DNA from: Verpa conica
Taxonomy: Eukaryota; Ascomycota; Pezizomycetes; Pezizales; Morchellaceae
Assembly: GCA_033030425.1 (NCBI GenBank)
Contig: JAUFSD010000021.1
Location: 992,001-1,056,000, forward strand
Length of the DNA: 64,000 nucleotides
Direction: 5' to 3'
The translations under genes were made by a program, and so were the position numbers. This document shows, one piece after another, positions 22,029 through 36,249 of the stretch (position 1 is its first letter; each line of letters begins with the position of its first letter). The notes below the pieces were generated by a model that did no database searches, had not been told where the DNA came from, and worked only from the letters and a program-made list of their open reading frames with translations.

Positions 22029-25000
22029 AAAAACTTCTCCTCCCTCTTATCGCCACTCCCCCCCCCCATCTATCTCAAAGAAGAGAAAAAGAAAGAGAAA
22101 AAAAAAAACTAAACTTGTATTTTGATGATGTCACTCTTTTTTTTTTTTTCCTTTGGGTTACAAAACTAGGTGTTTTGTTTTTGTTTTTTTTTCGTTATAT
22201 TCCCGGGTCATGTGGATATTATTTTTCTTTTTTGTTTTCTCTAGGAAGATGTGAGGGGAGGCTTACATTGGATTCGCGGGACCTTTCTTGTTTTTTTTTT
22301 CTTTCTCTTCTTCTCTTTACGCATGGGTTAGGGTTATGATTATGATTTGGAGGGGAACACGAATATTATATTATTGGGTAGATGTAGTAAGATGACATCA
22401 CTATTGGAGGGAGGGGAAAGGGGGAAAAGAGTAAGGTGTTGTGATGAGATGAGATGAGGGATAATTTGGATTGGACTATTGAGGTGTATATTATATATCT
22501 TGAATATAATTAGCTACCAGATTAAGAAAGTGTATTTTAAAATTAAAAAAAAAAAAAATGAGATGATCCGTAAGAGAGATATGTAGTAAGGATTATGAAA
22601 GCCAATGATTGTGCGTAGGGTTAGGGTTTGCTTTTTAGGGGGGTGTAAATGATGTGGGGGTGAACTCCGGTGTGGAGGGGGTCGGTGCTGCTCATGTCTA
22701 GAATGTTAAAAAGCTCTAGATTCCGTCTTAGTATACTTTTTTTTGAGGAGGAGGAGGAAGAAAGAAAAAAAGTGGAGATTAGTGTTAGGTAAAGATCACT
22801 GTATTCTTTTTCCCTTGTGAGGGGGTCGGGCCGTTATGTCTCATCAACTCAACCTCGTAACGGTTACAGCCCTAGGATCTGTTGGACTTATAGGATTGGA
22901 TGAACCTCACGGTCAGTGCTCACTGTCTGTTGGAATGACCTCTCTCCCCCTCCCCACCGGTGGTTGTGTGCAGTAAGTGATCCGGTTGCAATCATAAGAC
23001 ATATAATTGGTGGCGATCGATAGAGGCCGACTCAATCTAATGAAATGAATAAAGTAGGGCTATTGATATTACTGGCGGTTGTGAGAAGGGGGGGGGTTAT
23101 AAGTACAGTCATTATAGAGTTGTGGGGGAATAAAAAATTTCTGCGAAACAGTCTCAGATGACGTGATTTAAAAACAATTTATAATTCCGGTGATCTTGCC
23201 TTAATTTTAGTAAGTCCTGTTACTTTCTTAGTTGTTGAAACGGAGGGGTGTGGTTTGTTAGGGCCGTTGTTTGGTGTGGGTTGGTTGGGGTTTACTCGGT
23301 GTTGTGTCGTTCTGTGGGTGCTCTCAAATAGGAGTTTTATATTATAGATACTAGATAAATAGATAGGAAGAGATAGGTGTAGGTTTTTTAGAGGGGCTGA
23401 GATTGAGTTATTGATATTACGGTGTGAGTAGATGGTTGTGGGCCTGAAGAGAGATGCCTGGGAAGAGAGATGAGACTCGGATAGTAGGTTATACTAAACT
23501 GATATTCGTTGACTAGACGTATAGTAGCTCCCGTACATATGAAGAAACCTTCACCAAGTGAGTTTCAACTACTATCGCCAGAGCTCACAGAGGGAATGTG
23601 TATAATACATTACAGAACTAAGCTAAATATATAGTAGTTAGGATACATGTATCCTCACTAAAAGAATAACGCTAGAAGAGGGCTGTATTATATAACTCAG
23701 AGGCACTGAGAGAGCGGTTCTTTTGGCCGGATACTGAGTATATATAAGGCTTTGGGGTCGTCTGTCAGATAGTAGGAAAGTTCTAATAAGATTAGTATTA
23801 CGCTACACGCAAACACTCAATATATCAATCAATATACCCAATAATAGTCATAGTCGTTAATGTCGAGTGATTCCTTATGAAAGGTGACGCTAATCAGTAA
23901 CCCTAATCTCAAGTGGCTATCTTTTAATGGTACTAATGATTATAGGTACAGTTGGTTATAACCCTAACCCCCCATTGATACAACGAACAGTATAAACATG
24001 GAGTATATCATACTTATTATTTTTCTTAATAAGCCTATCAAAAATTATAAGGTGATCCTTTTCCCTAATAAGAATAGGCTTCCCACCTATCGAGGATATA
24101 TTTAGTTACACTTTGCTAAACCGGCCCCACTACACCAAGTTGCTAGGAAATCACATCGGGAGTTTCTAATAAAGCTTCTATTAGAGCTTACACTATACTA
24201 TTACCTTTCAACTGACTAATAATGTCACTTCCTTTTGAAGGATTTGTTTACTGTAACACAATTCTGATTTTATGCACGGGTTATCACTCGATACTAGCCC
24301 CACGATCACGTGGTATTCCCAATAATCAGACGTCAAGAACGATAACTCACCTGATGTTCTCTCGGGTGCTTTGATATTAATATGATTCAAACATTTTTAA
24401 TCAACTATCATTAGTGGCGAATAAAGACGGGTCGAGAACCTAAGACCACAATCAGACAACACTTTACAGCTCTTCAATATTTATTTTTAATCTACTATGC
24501 TCATCCCTAACTTAATCTATTGAGTGCTGACGTTACGTTGAGCTGAGGTCTCTTTATTAACATCCAATAGTCGTATGCGGGAGGGGGAAAAAAAACGATA
24601 TCTCCGAGGCACGGGCAAGAACTGACATATCAAGTGACAACTATAGTACACAAAGCATCCACTGAAACCAGCCAGCGTCTTAAAAACAAAAAAAAATAAT
24701 GTTTAGTAACTCGCAAGACCAAGCAGTTGAGGCGGAAGGTTAAATATTACATCATTCATCCAATCAATTGAGAGATAATATGTATGCAGGCAATTACGGT
24801 CCGATTTCAACTTGTATCCCACCAATTGTCGTTATTACTTCCTTAATCCAAAAAGGACAGAACCTGTATACGGGTGGGAAGTAGTAAGACAGTATATTTT
24901 GCATATTTCTATCTGTACGCATAATTTAAATGTGAATCCTGCATTATATAGTTCAGTGCCTGTTTCACCTCTTTTTAGTGCATTCACTCAGTGTTGTGAT

Positions 25001-25290
25001 CACTTGTTATCGATCTGCATATTTTTAAAACGAGAATTTTCTGCATGTCTAGTAGTGAAATAAAGAACTTCCCCCCCCACCTAAAGACTCAGGCTATAGA
25101 TTCAAATCTGCCACGCTCTCTACTCAGTTGTGGCGGCCTGTCCAGGACGTATTCATGTCTCCGAGTGATAGACTATGCTTTCCTAGTGTTCCTCGCTTTT
25201 CTAGAGAGAGACGAGTGTGCAACGTGGAGTAATCCTATTCCACTCTACATTGAAAAGATTTTTCTGCACGTGAGCGTTTAAAACTATGTC

Positions 25291-25650
25291 TTACTGAGGG
25301 AATAAGCATAAGCCGCATACATACGCAGGCTTAGGCATGAGCGGGCCCTCGTTATCCGTGAACGGCGTCGGCCTTCTGTTAATTCGCGTAGGCAATAAGT
25401 TGATCCGTAACTCGGCATAGCTCGATAGTGCAATCATAGGCATCGTATGATAGGGAACGGCTGTAAGAGATCGGATTGGATGCTCTACGCACGCAAAGGA
25501 GAAGATGGCCGGGTGGAATCGTAAACTAAACTTCTCTTGTTTAACGTTGGTGCCGTTCCAAGGACTGCATACTTGCACTTGGTGAATCGCCAAGTTTGTG
25601 GATTTAATCGATCCCCGTGATATAGAAAGGTACAGCCCAGTATTATCCAT
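25291..25650 (-). CDS. Possible orphan ORF, 119 aa
   Basis: An ATG-started frame in the most GC-balanced patch of the gene-poor region. It encodes mixed-composition sequence with five cysteines and lacks the homopolymer runs typical of the neighbourhood. No family recognised and no splice support; it could be chance. Confidence 0.17.
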   Translation of the reverse strand: MDNTGLYLSISRGSIKSTNLAIHQVQVCSPWNGTNVKQEKFSLRFHPAIFSFACVEHPIRSLTAVPYHTMPMIALSSYAELRINLLPTRINRRPTPFTDNEGPLMPKPAYVCGLCLFPQ

Positions 25651-26301
25651 TCATAGACAAGGGAAGGTTATTATGGTCCCATGGATGCAGCCCTGTTAGC
25701 ATTTCACCTTAACTTCCCTGCCTTGATCATTCCTCACTGCCTACTTTGTGGAATATCCTACTAATCACCCTGTAATTTCTCTCTGGAAATATTCTCAAAG
25801 TTGGTACAGCCCAGAAACTCCCGAATACCTGTTGCCGGCAGATCGCAACATGCAATGATCCCTCATCCTTCTAAGCCCACCTGGGCTCATCGGTTCTCTC
25901 TCTTTGAATCATACCGGTAAGTCACACGGAAGTATCAAACGAGTCTTAAGTATACCCGCGCGCGGTAAGCTTCTCGCGTCGCGACACGACAACTGTAATA
26001 AAAAAATAAAATTTCTTCCCCACGCTTCATTATTCCGCTCTAACCCTCCCTCCCTCTCTCTCTCTCTCTCTCTTCCAGCGGCTACAGGTTTTTTTGGTCA
26101 CAAAATCTATTAATCTGAGAAAACATTTCAACTGATACAAGTGCCCAGACCTCCTCTCCTCCTCGTCTTCCCCGATCGAGAATGACGCGCGCCTCTCTAT
26201 ATACATCCGCCACCCTTTGCACCGCCGGTTATTACATTACTACACAACAAGGCTCCCAACAAGTGCAACCGATAAAGCCTTTTAGAACACTTTTAATTGC
26301 C

Positions 26302-26352
26302 CTATCAAAGATCGAACCCCTCATTACTCTTGAGACAGTAAATTATTGATAG
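26302..26352 (-). other. tRNA-like nested hairpin, probably a remnant
   Basis: The 7-mers CTATCAA and TTGATAG at the two ends pair. Inside, TTACT and AGTAA flank an 8-base loop, and a GGGGTTCGATC stretch resembles a T-arm. There is no D-arm, and the T-stem does not close. It may be a decayed tRNA or chance. Confidence 0.15.
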
Positions 26353-29300
26353 TTGGACCCCACTTTACTCCAAGACGAGAGGAACCCCCCCCCCCGCGTT
26401 TCACCCACTTTCCGCAGGAAGTGGGAAGCGAAAAGGCTGGAGCTGACATAGAGTAGTTTATTCAAATAAATACCTCATGTATATTGGTCAAACTTTGACC
26501 CTTTTTTTTTTCTTTTGTATACCAACATCTGATCACGATACCAATAACAATGCTAATTAGAGCCTGATCATTTCTACTGACCAGGGGTTGAGGGGGGGGG
26601 ATGAGGAGGAGGAGGCGAAGAGGGGAGAGGGAAATGCTAACGAATGTGTAAACTTACTTTGTCGGTTATTACCTACCCAGTCATCAATAATTTAGCCAAT
26701 TACGGCACGTAACTTTAGAGAGATTACACATGTGATCCAACATATACGCCATTTGAAAGCTGCTGATGAATGGGGTATTCCATTAGGCCGAAGCACAGGA
26801 CCCGGAGAATTTCCCGCTGAGAATGTAAGAACTCGCTTTTTTTTTTTTTTTTTTCCCTTTCCTTTCTTTTCTTCTCCTTTTGTGTGAGGGAGAATATTGA
26901 GTGGGGGTACAAATACGGGCTGAAGAGAGGGGTGAGGTCATGGTAGGCGATCTGCCCAATAGATAGGTATGCAGGACCCAGAATTGGTAGTTAGATACAC
27001 TCTCCTCCTCTCTCTCTCTCTTCTTCTGTGATATCGTATTTACGAGCCACCAACAAATACACTTGCCACTCTGAATTTCAGGGCCTTAATTTTTTTTCAC
27101 TTCCATATACTCGATCTACTGGGGGGATGATAAAGAAAAGCCTGTTATTGTTTTTTTTTGTCCCCCCCCCCCCTTGTAAGAATTTTATTCTAGGAGGTGG
27201 GGCGTAAAAGAAGCTTTTTCTCCCCTGACATTCATGGTTATGCTTGTCAAGTCATCATCACCTTGGATGATTCAAAGATGGCAAGATATGAATCCTAGAA
27301 AAACATCATCCTTCATCCTAGCTTTGCTCCATCTCTGTTTCTTATGTTTACTTTTTTTTTCTTCCCCCCATCACCCCTCCCCTCCCCGGCCCCCCCCCCG
27401 CTCACCGAGCGTTGAGGAAAACCCTTCCAGAAGAGAATAGAAAAGTAACGTCAAATCTGTCACTCCAATTGTGATTATTAATTATTGTTTTTTTTAGTGC
27501 GCCCACATATAGCACATCTGTAACGCACGCGCAGATGAATGAGTTGTCCAGAACTTACTCGGGATGTCCTTGCAAGAGCTCCCCGGGGAGACGCCGAGCG
27601 TTGCCCGGTGTAAGCGAACAGTTTCAACATCAAGGAGAAGAGTAAAAAAGCCCTCCCGTTGTGGCTCGGTACTTGAGAAAGAAGAAAAGAAAAGAAGAAA
27701 AAAATCTATTATTGCTTTTCTTAATAGAGTCAGGATGTACCGCCTAATAATGCTTGGATAAGTAAAAAAAAATATATATATTAACAATCCTTTTGCTTAC
27801 TGGGTACGTATGTACCATGTACATACCATGATCCTTCAAACCAAGATTGCAAATATTGTAACCTACCGAGAGAGATCTAGATCCGGGGTATTCCGGCTGA
27901 CTCTGACAAAATTGAGACTATAATCGAACCAGAAAGAAATTTCTTTTCGCTAACTAATTTTATTTTTATTTTTATTTTTTTTATAACTCTTATTTGATTC
28001 ACGTGGCAGTACATATGCGGTACTTCTCTGAGCTATCCTATTCAACTATTCACTAGTACCTTACTGTTACTGGGATTAGGAAGGTGTATTCCAGAACTGC
28101 ACTAGAATTATATGTACCTTCCCCCCCCTCTCCAAAGGTCGGCCCGGCACCAGGTACCGACACCAGGTACCGAGTGGAAGAGGCCAGGTGGTGCACTCGG
28201 TTCCTCAAACTAACAACCCTGGCCGGAGATTAATTCGCGATACTTGCGTGTAACGGTTGAAGCGAAATGAATGAATCATGCGTTGCCCTCTCGGGGCTTT
28301 TCCTTTCCTTGTCCATGAATGACCTAATTGCTTGACATTTGTGTCTGAAATCACTTGACCCACACTTGGTGACTTTCGGAAAAGGCGTGTTTGAAGAAAC
28401 GATGTGGCTGGTCACTTGGTAAAAAAAAAAAAGGCCCATTGATGGATAGGGGGGGGGGACGGGATAAAAAAAAAAATAGGGTCTTGGAAAGAATAGCCAA
28501 AATTGCAACAAGAGACGACTGGCTAGGGTATGATAACTTAAACAGAAATATGTAGCCATCGCTGTTCGCCGGTAGGAGAGATAGTTGTGGGGACCTGCAT
28601 TTGCGGTTGGAACATCACCAAGTTAGAAGCAACCCTATAAAGTGTCTCGGATATTTGTTTTTGCGCGCCTTGTGGGTTCACTCCCAGTCGATATGCGGCA
28701 AGGGTTCAAGCGATCGTGAGAAGGATGGATGAGCTGCACAGGGTATCTCGGATACGAAACCGAAACATCCCAACCTTGGCCATCCCCTCAAACTTCTTTG
28801 TAACGGTCCAGATTTCTGTATGGTATTTTGTACAACGAGAGATGGGCTAATTTTGGGAGAGAGAGGGGGGGGGGTGTATGTGTATGTGTGGGGGAACTTG
28901 AGCGACTATGGTTAGCTGCCTGTATGAATCTATGATTCTTCTACACTGTAGATATCCGCTCTCCACACCGATATCCCAAGGATGACGAAGCTTGTGAAAT
29001 CTTGTCTCTTGAAACGTGTTGTGCAACCAAAACACGGCGAATAAAGCTAGAAGCCACAATAAAAAACAAAGAACCCCTACGGCATTGGGTCTACGAGGGT
29101 CCCTTGTGATCCCCGACCGACCGACCGACCGAATCCCGACTGAAACAATCGAAGCTCGCTAGAAGCAATCGTAGAACCTGACTGGGGACAGCAACCGACT
29201 CGGTTTTCTCACCGCGCCCAGCGTGGGATGGAAGGGGGACCGTTTGCTGCAACACCCGTGTAATGTGATCGGGTTTCTGTATGTTCCTCGAGAACAAAGT

Positions 29301-30139
29301 AGAGTCCCTCTCTCAGCAAATGACGTGGACAAGCAGCTGTACAACACTCTAAGTTACAACACCAGTGCATATGTGAACGGGGCCCTCCCGACTATGTCCC
29401 CCCCGAGAGTAACTGTGCTGTTGGCGGCAGAGATGACGCATCCCCACGTCCCCTAAACTTGGTGGTTGGCTGGCTGCCCTCTCGTCGCCCGCACTGCGCC
29501 GGTTCACCGCAACACAACACCACCGCCTATGTTGGTTCCATCCGAACATCAAACGCCTAATTATACAGTCCCCCCCCCTCCGTTCCCATATGTGCACGTG
29601 AACGGGCACATGTAGTCAACGGCACAGCTGGAATTAGCCCTCCAATCGCTTCATCTATCGCGAGATGCATCCCCCCTCCCCCCTTGGTTCTTGAAAAGTC
29701 ATGTGTTAGGTTTACACTAGTATTGATAGGGACGACCTTCCAGTAACGCGTAGAAAAACCCCACCTTTCAATACAGCCTGGTAAGTTCCGCGCAGGATAA
29801 ACAGAAAGAGAAAGAGGGAAAAAAAACACCGCAGATTAGAGTGCCTTGCTTTGTACCGAAAGACCACATCTAATTCCGGGAAAGCTATCCTTGACTGTGC
29901 GCGATTTGCAGGAGGGTTTGTCGATAATTACTGGTTCCCACTTTTGTTAGCCGGTACAGCCTTTTGCGAGATGCAGCATGACACTATTACCAATCCTTGC
30001 CTGTCCAGGCGGCTCTGGGGGGGTGCTAACGATTACGATCTGCCACCCCCAACTGCCGTACCTATCTGTACGATTTCGACTTTTCCTCTTGTATTTGTTT
30101 TTTTTTTGGGGGGGGGGACGCATCATCGATATGCACTCG

Positions 30140-30178
30140 CACTCTCTCTCTCCTCACTATGCTTAGAGAGAGAGAGTG
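30140..30178. repeat. 13-bp perfect inverted repeat, CT/GA hairpin
   Basis: CACTCTCTCTCTC at 30140-30152 is the exact reverse complement of GAGAGAGAGAGTG at 30166-30178, separated by 13 bases. It would form a stable hairpin in RNA or a cruciform in DNA. Confidence 0.7.
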
Positions 30179-33100
30179 AGAAAGAGAGATATTGGTCTAG
30201 CGTTTACGAACGAGAGAGGGAAAACCCTCCCTCATAATATAACTCCCCACATCCGGTATCGCTTTACATCTTGACCAGTTTCACCTGAGTTACTAGTTTC
30301 CGAGGTTCCGCGCTTTGTGTCTTTAATTGTATTCTACGCATATTCATGTACCGGTACTTTTTTTTTTCTTTCTTTCTTTCTCTATAGTCTTGTTCATCTC
30401 GGCTCATCTCGAACTACCCCCCCCAACCCCCCCCCTTCACGCCTCCCTCGAACTTCATGCTAGGGTTAATGTCGGATCGCCGACCACGGTATTGAGCATG
30501 GTACGATCTGGAGAAGGGGGAAGAGAGCCTGGGTTATGAGTATCAATGAGAGGACCTCAACTAACTAGGTACAACATAAAAAAAAAGAGAGAACATGGGT
30601 GAGCCACGGTTAGGTAGCCCTATATTAGCCACGTCAATTGACATTATCAACAGGGTTTAGCGATCGGTACGCTACAAGGCTGCAGTTAAAAAAGAAGTGC
30701 TGAGAGGGAAGGGGTGAATGTGTGTGTGTGTGTGGGAGGGTGTGTGATAGATGGAATTTTTTTTTTATGCCTGGTCCAAGAAATACCCTTGTGGCCGAAG
30801 CGCATCATACATGTGTCACGATGCACAGCTTCTTTCTTTTTTTAAAAAAAAAATCATTTGTTTTTCCCCCATATCTGTTTCTTTTTTTCTATCCTCTAGA
30901 ATTCAATAAAATCTTGTTGCTCCTTCAAGTCTTTTTTTTTTGGGCTGGGCTGGGGCAGGACACCCTCGGTCTCTCTTTACCGGGCCTTGGTTCCCTGTAT
31001 ACGCATTTGCCAGTCCCTGCCCTCCCGCCGTTGAGAGTGTCGTCTGGCCGGGGCCTCCCCCCCCCCTACCTTGCTGTTTATCGAAAACCATGCAGAACGC
31101 CTAGGTACACTTGCCGAGATGAAGAGCGTGACGTTTCCCTCTCAACCTTCAATCATATATCGAACCCAGAACCAGTCGGACGAAAGGAGTAAACGGGATG
31201 ATGATGAGGAGGTAATGTGGGGGGGGGAAGGGAAACCTTCAACGGGCGGGAGGGAGTGTGCGTGTACATCTGGTATAATCAGATTTATAAGACACTCTTA
31301 TTTTTAATTCATTGCCTTGATCATTACCTTAAAAGCTCGCGTGAGCGTTGATAGTATTTGTACTACCTACTACCGATCTTGATATTAGGGTTCCGGTAGT
31401 AGGAAGGAGGAAAGTAGGGGGGGGGGGGAGGGTGGGGGTAAAAGGAGAGAGAAAGAGAAAAAAAAAACAGCACTCAGCCGATAATCTCATGTCTAGCCGA
31501 GCAGAAAGAGATAGAGAATGCACTTTCCATCACAAGAAGAACTCCGCAGTTGCTAATAAGATTAGTACAAAGTAGGTATGTAGTTTTTCTAAAGAGTAAA
31601 TAAAGATTGTATTGAAACTGTTCTGCTCTAGTCTAGTCTAGTTCCCCCCCCCCTCTCCCCTCCCCCAAGCCATCGCCGCGCGAATTACCCTTGTAGGAAC
31701 ATTCTCCGGGGCTTCGGTTAGCTGCACCGAACATGGCGAGCCACTACCCACAAAACTGATATATCGCTGTGACTCTGGGATTGAATCAATAAGATCGGTG
31801 ACTATCTCAAAAAAAAAGAAAAAAAAAGTTTAGAGTGAATGGGGAAAAACCACATTAACTAGCAACACATTTTAGAAAGTGAGGAAAAAAAGAAAAGAAT
31901 AGAAAAAACGTCAGAAGTGCGGAGAGGATATTGTAATATCGCTTCTTGAAAAAATGGGATTCTATTTCTTGTTATTTACATCTTATTGTATCGGTGACTC
32001 GGATAATTATTGTCCGAAACCTTTTTTTTTTTTTTTTTTCCTTCTTTGCCGGCCGCCTCGGCACGCTTGGGGAAGGTTGTGTTTTTTTATTTTACCAACA
32101 ACCGGCATCGGCCGCTTGGAGCTAATGAATCGGTACGTACTATAAAAGTTTCAAAACATCACAAGTTGGGGTTCTAGGTTAGCTCATCACAAAGATAGAG
32201 AAAAACAATTGGAGTTTCCCGGTTTTTTTCCTTCTGTCCTTCAAGACGTAGGTAGTAAAATAGCATCGCATGAAATACGACGCGCAACACTCCCCCCCCT
32301 CCTCTGTCTTTCTAAAATAAATAATTTAAAAAAAAAAATAGAAGTGCATCTCTCTTTAATAGATAACGTTCACAAGACCTGCTATAACAAGAAGCGAACA
32401 ACGAGTGAACAAACAAAAAAACAAGACTCTAGATAGAAGGAGGGAAGTCAAATGATATCTATGTGGTAATTTATCAAAGGTCATTCTGTTTCCTTTTTTT
32501 CTTTTTTTCTTTTGCTTCTCTCTCTCTCGCCGCGGAGGCCAACCAACCAAGAGACAAAACATCGGATTTGCGCGACAACCGAACCAAAAAAAAAAAAAGT
32601 CGTACCAGAATGACGGAGTGGTGCATACTTGGCTCCCCCTCTCTCTCCAAAACTCTGTATGAGAAAGACTCCTGCCAGGGAAATTATGGTGGCTTTTTTT
32701 ATTTATTTTTTTAAAGAAACTCTACTTTTTTGCTTGGGAACCGTTGGGGAGGGGGGCTACAAAAAAGTAAAAGTAATAATAATCGGAAATCGGAGACATT
32801 ACTTTGTAGTACCCGGCAGTAGCTGCAGACCTCCGGCTGTTTCCTTTCTTCAAAGACTCATATCTCTCTCTTCTCTAAATCGATAAAGTACATGACAGCT
32901 AGAAGCTTTGGGAGCTGCCTCAAATTGCGTAGATTGACCTTACGATTGTCACTCTCACTTACCTCCTTGGACCCGCGTCTTACGCATGCATTCATTTGAG
33001 GGGGGTGTGCGAATTGGTCACTTGCCCAAAGTAGGGGAAATGACGGACGAAGCGAGTGAGAAAGAGAGAACAAGAGAGAGAGAAAAATAAAATAATAGAA

Positions 33101-36100
33101 ATAAAAATAAACGGGCTGAGCCGCTTTGCCGAGGGACTAGTCAATCATGTAGAAAGTCACACAGATGTACTCGTAGGATTGTAAGAACGAATTGTTTATC
33201 CCCCACGAGTTGATCTATCGATATCGCTGGCTCGCCTCTACTGTGGGCTAGCTATGTGAGCCTATGCGAGCTGATGGTCCTTTAATCTCTTGTGATGGCC
33301 TATTCGCCTGCCTCTTCCGCTCATGATTATTACGAATGATCGAGCGAATGACTCCGGGCTGAAAAGCCCGTTTGCGGTTCAGTAGGATGAAATTTGTAAT
33401 CAGATAGCGAAGGGGAGGGGTGGTATAGATGATTGCCGCTGGGCTGGATTACAGGGCGGGGGCAAGCTTTAGGGCTACCGGATCAGCACCCAGGCACCCT
33501 CCCGCCAACCCTGAGTAAACCAGATACCCGTTACGATGGGTTTGTTCCCCTGGCTCACCGATTACATCGATCGTAGCCATTGAATGCTCGTTCCTGCTGC
33601 TGGCTGATGTTTGCTTGGTGTTGGAAAGGTTTCCACCCAAAATATGTCATCCCTTGCATCGAGAAACCTTTTTTTGAACCCGTCAGCAGCGTGGTTGACA
33701 TGACATACACGTGGGGAGATGGCTAAAAGTAGGGAAAGCGGTCTGTGCATGGGGGGGGTGGTGGAGGGGAGGGGTGCGAGGGGGTGAGAAGCTTCACCTT
33801 ACTCAAGGTCACAGTACTTTCACCTGATCGGGTATTTGTTTTTTTCTTCCCTCTTTCGGTGCAGAACGCGCACGTTCTTTTCTTTTCTTTTTCCCCTTCT
33901 TTCCCTACGATCACGGGAGACAAGGCGGGCCGCGGGGCAGCCGAGTCAGTTCTACGGGAGGCAGTCGCGGCGGTCGGAGCATGACCGCGGTTTTCCGTCG
34001 GACGACTTGCTCTGGGCACTTCTCGTTTGCACTCGGAGAGAGAGGTTGGGAGATGACTCGTAACCCCAATTTGCAATTGCAGCTTGGAGATCTGATATAG
34101 CAACGGCCACAAAGCCTGGCACAGCCAATGGGGCGGCTGGAGCATAGCATCATCGCCCAACAGGGCTAGGGGCTGCAAATGGGTCCCCCGGGGACTTGAC
34201 CCAATGCTGCTAGAGCTACAACGAAACGGCACCGACCAGTGGCCCGTGGGCGCGAGCAGTGACCGAGAGCACCACAGAATGTGACGGGTCATTAACTCTG
34301 CCGGTAAGCCACCGTATCCTTGAAATTCCGTCAATCAAAGTGAGATATCCGAAGGAATACGGCAGGGACGTGATGATGCAGAGGAATCGGAATCTCCGCC
34401 CGCAGTGAAGATGAAGGCAGATACTGAATGGGTAACATACATGGTGTGATTGGGCTCAAGAACCCGCAAGCTGATGGCTTGAATATCGGTTACACTATCT
34501 GCTATGCTATGCTATGCTATTCTATTCTTGTTCACGTACAATGGAGCTTTCATCCGGCCAGTCGCCAGCGTTGTAATCCGATCGCTTAGTAGCCTCGAGC
34601 CCGAGATTCCTCTTGACCCTATTGAACATCAATTGCTCTCACCGCCGCCCATTCATCATCTCATCAATTGCAACTTACGCATTTAGACCTTGTCTCGATT
34701 ACTCCCCATCACCACTCACTGCCCCTTAGTTAGAATCTGTTAGCCTCATTAGAAAAGAAAAGAAGGAAAAAAAAACATATCCGCAATCCCTCCACTCACC
34801 CCCCCCCCCCACCCTGCTGCTCTTATAGCCCAGCTCATCCAGTTTCTCTTCCCCTGTTCTACCGTTACCTGTCGTCTGTCACCTCGATCCAAGGCACCCC
34901 TTCCCAGTGGCTTTCTCAACCCTGAACCACCGCTGCAACTCGCATCTGCCCTGGCAACCCCAATCCAATCCACCCACGCAATTCTCCCCCCAACCTATCG
35001 ATATCTGACCGAATCCGGTATTCTGATATCACCAATCGAAAGATAATATAGGTCAAGTGTGTAACGTAGTATTATCATCATCGTTAGAGACATCAGAGAC
35101 AAAGCCAGTCTTTCGCTCCCTCTTCTTTAACAAGCCCTCCCCAGTCAACCCGTCAACGATCTTGCAGAGCCAGGCATCCTCGTGTCGTTCAACCAATTCG
35201 TCCCAACTGCCACTGCACGCGCCAACGCGCAGAGACTGCAAAGGAAAAAAGGAAAGAAAAAATAAAATAAACGTATGTACGCAAGTCATCTTCCTAGGCG
35301 GGCATCATTCATCCTCTCCCCCCCTCGCTCGTTCCTGTTGGTCCCTTTTTTTTATTTTATTTTTGTTGTCTCTACCCTATCAAACGCTGCCCAAATGTTC
35401 CCCACACCTAACCCTAAACACGCATTCCCTTCACGCATCGCATCGCATTGTTCGATTCATTCCTTCTCTGTAAGGTCTCGCCCAACCCAACCAAACCCCC
35501 CGCACAAACCACGCCCAACACGAGATGGAGGGGGGAGGCAAAAATACCAGAGAGAGCGATCGGAAAGAATCGATGGATCAAAATAGTAGTAAAAAAAAAA
35601 AAAAGATAGGTTCCACTAACATGTTCCGTGATCCTATGATAGTACAAGCTCCCAGACCCACCGCCCGAGGTACAGCCACACACCGGTCATCCAATACCTG
35701 AGCAACAACCGCGGCATCCCACCAGGCCCGTTTCTACCCAACGTTCTCCACCTAGCCCTCGTCCACTCACTGCCGGTTCCTGCACACCAACGCTCTGCAA
35801 GAGGCAAGACTATCTCCGAGGTACATACATCTGATAGATTAATTCTTACGAGGATTCTCTGTGTTCCACAAGCACCCGACCACCGAGCCATCCCCCCTAC
35901 CCCTACCCCTACCCATATCCATCCCCTACGTACCCTGCCCATTACATATCCCAGCCAACCAAGACCTCTCACCCGGCAATTTTCTCCCACACCCCCCTTC
36001 CAAGCCGCCTCCGTCGCGCCGCGCAATTGATTCAGGTCACCACTCCAAGAACGTGACAGAAGAATTCCATCCCATCTGGCTGGCGCGTAGTACACAGTGT

Positions 36101-36249
36101 GTTTGTTTCGGAGAAGCGCCCAGCATATTCAACGGCAACCTCAGCACCTATTGCCATTGTTCCAGCAACCAGCTTTGCTTAGTGTTCTGGAAAAGCAACC
36201 ATTTCACCAGAGAGCTTCTCTTGCAGGTTATCAGCTGCGCGATTACGCC

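Noticed and set aside
23955..23975. Telomere-like CCCTAA units
   Set aside because: Only two imperfect units occur (also one near 22620); there is no array, so this is not a telomeric tract.
33723..34334. 203-codon minus-strand frame upstream of the Medusa-like gene
   Set aside because: Ser/Pro/Arg-rich low-complexity composition, a poly-Pro end from a G-run, no recognisable motif, and open frames on both strands.
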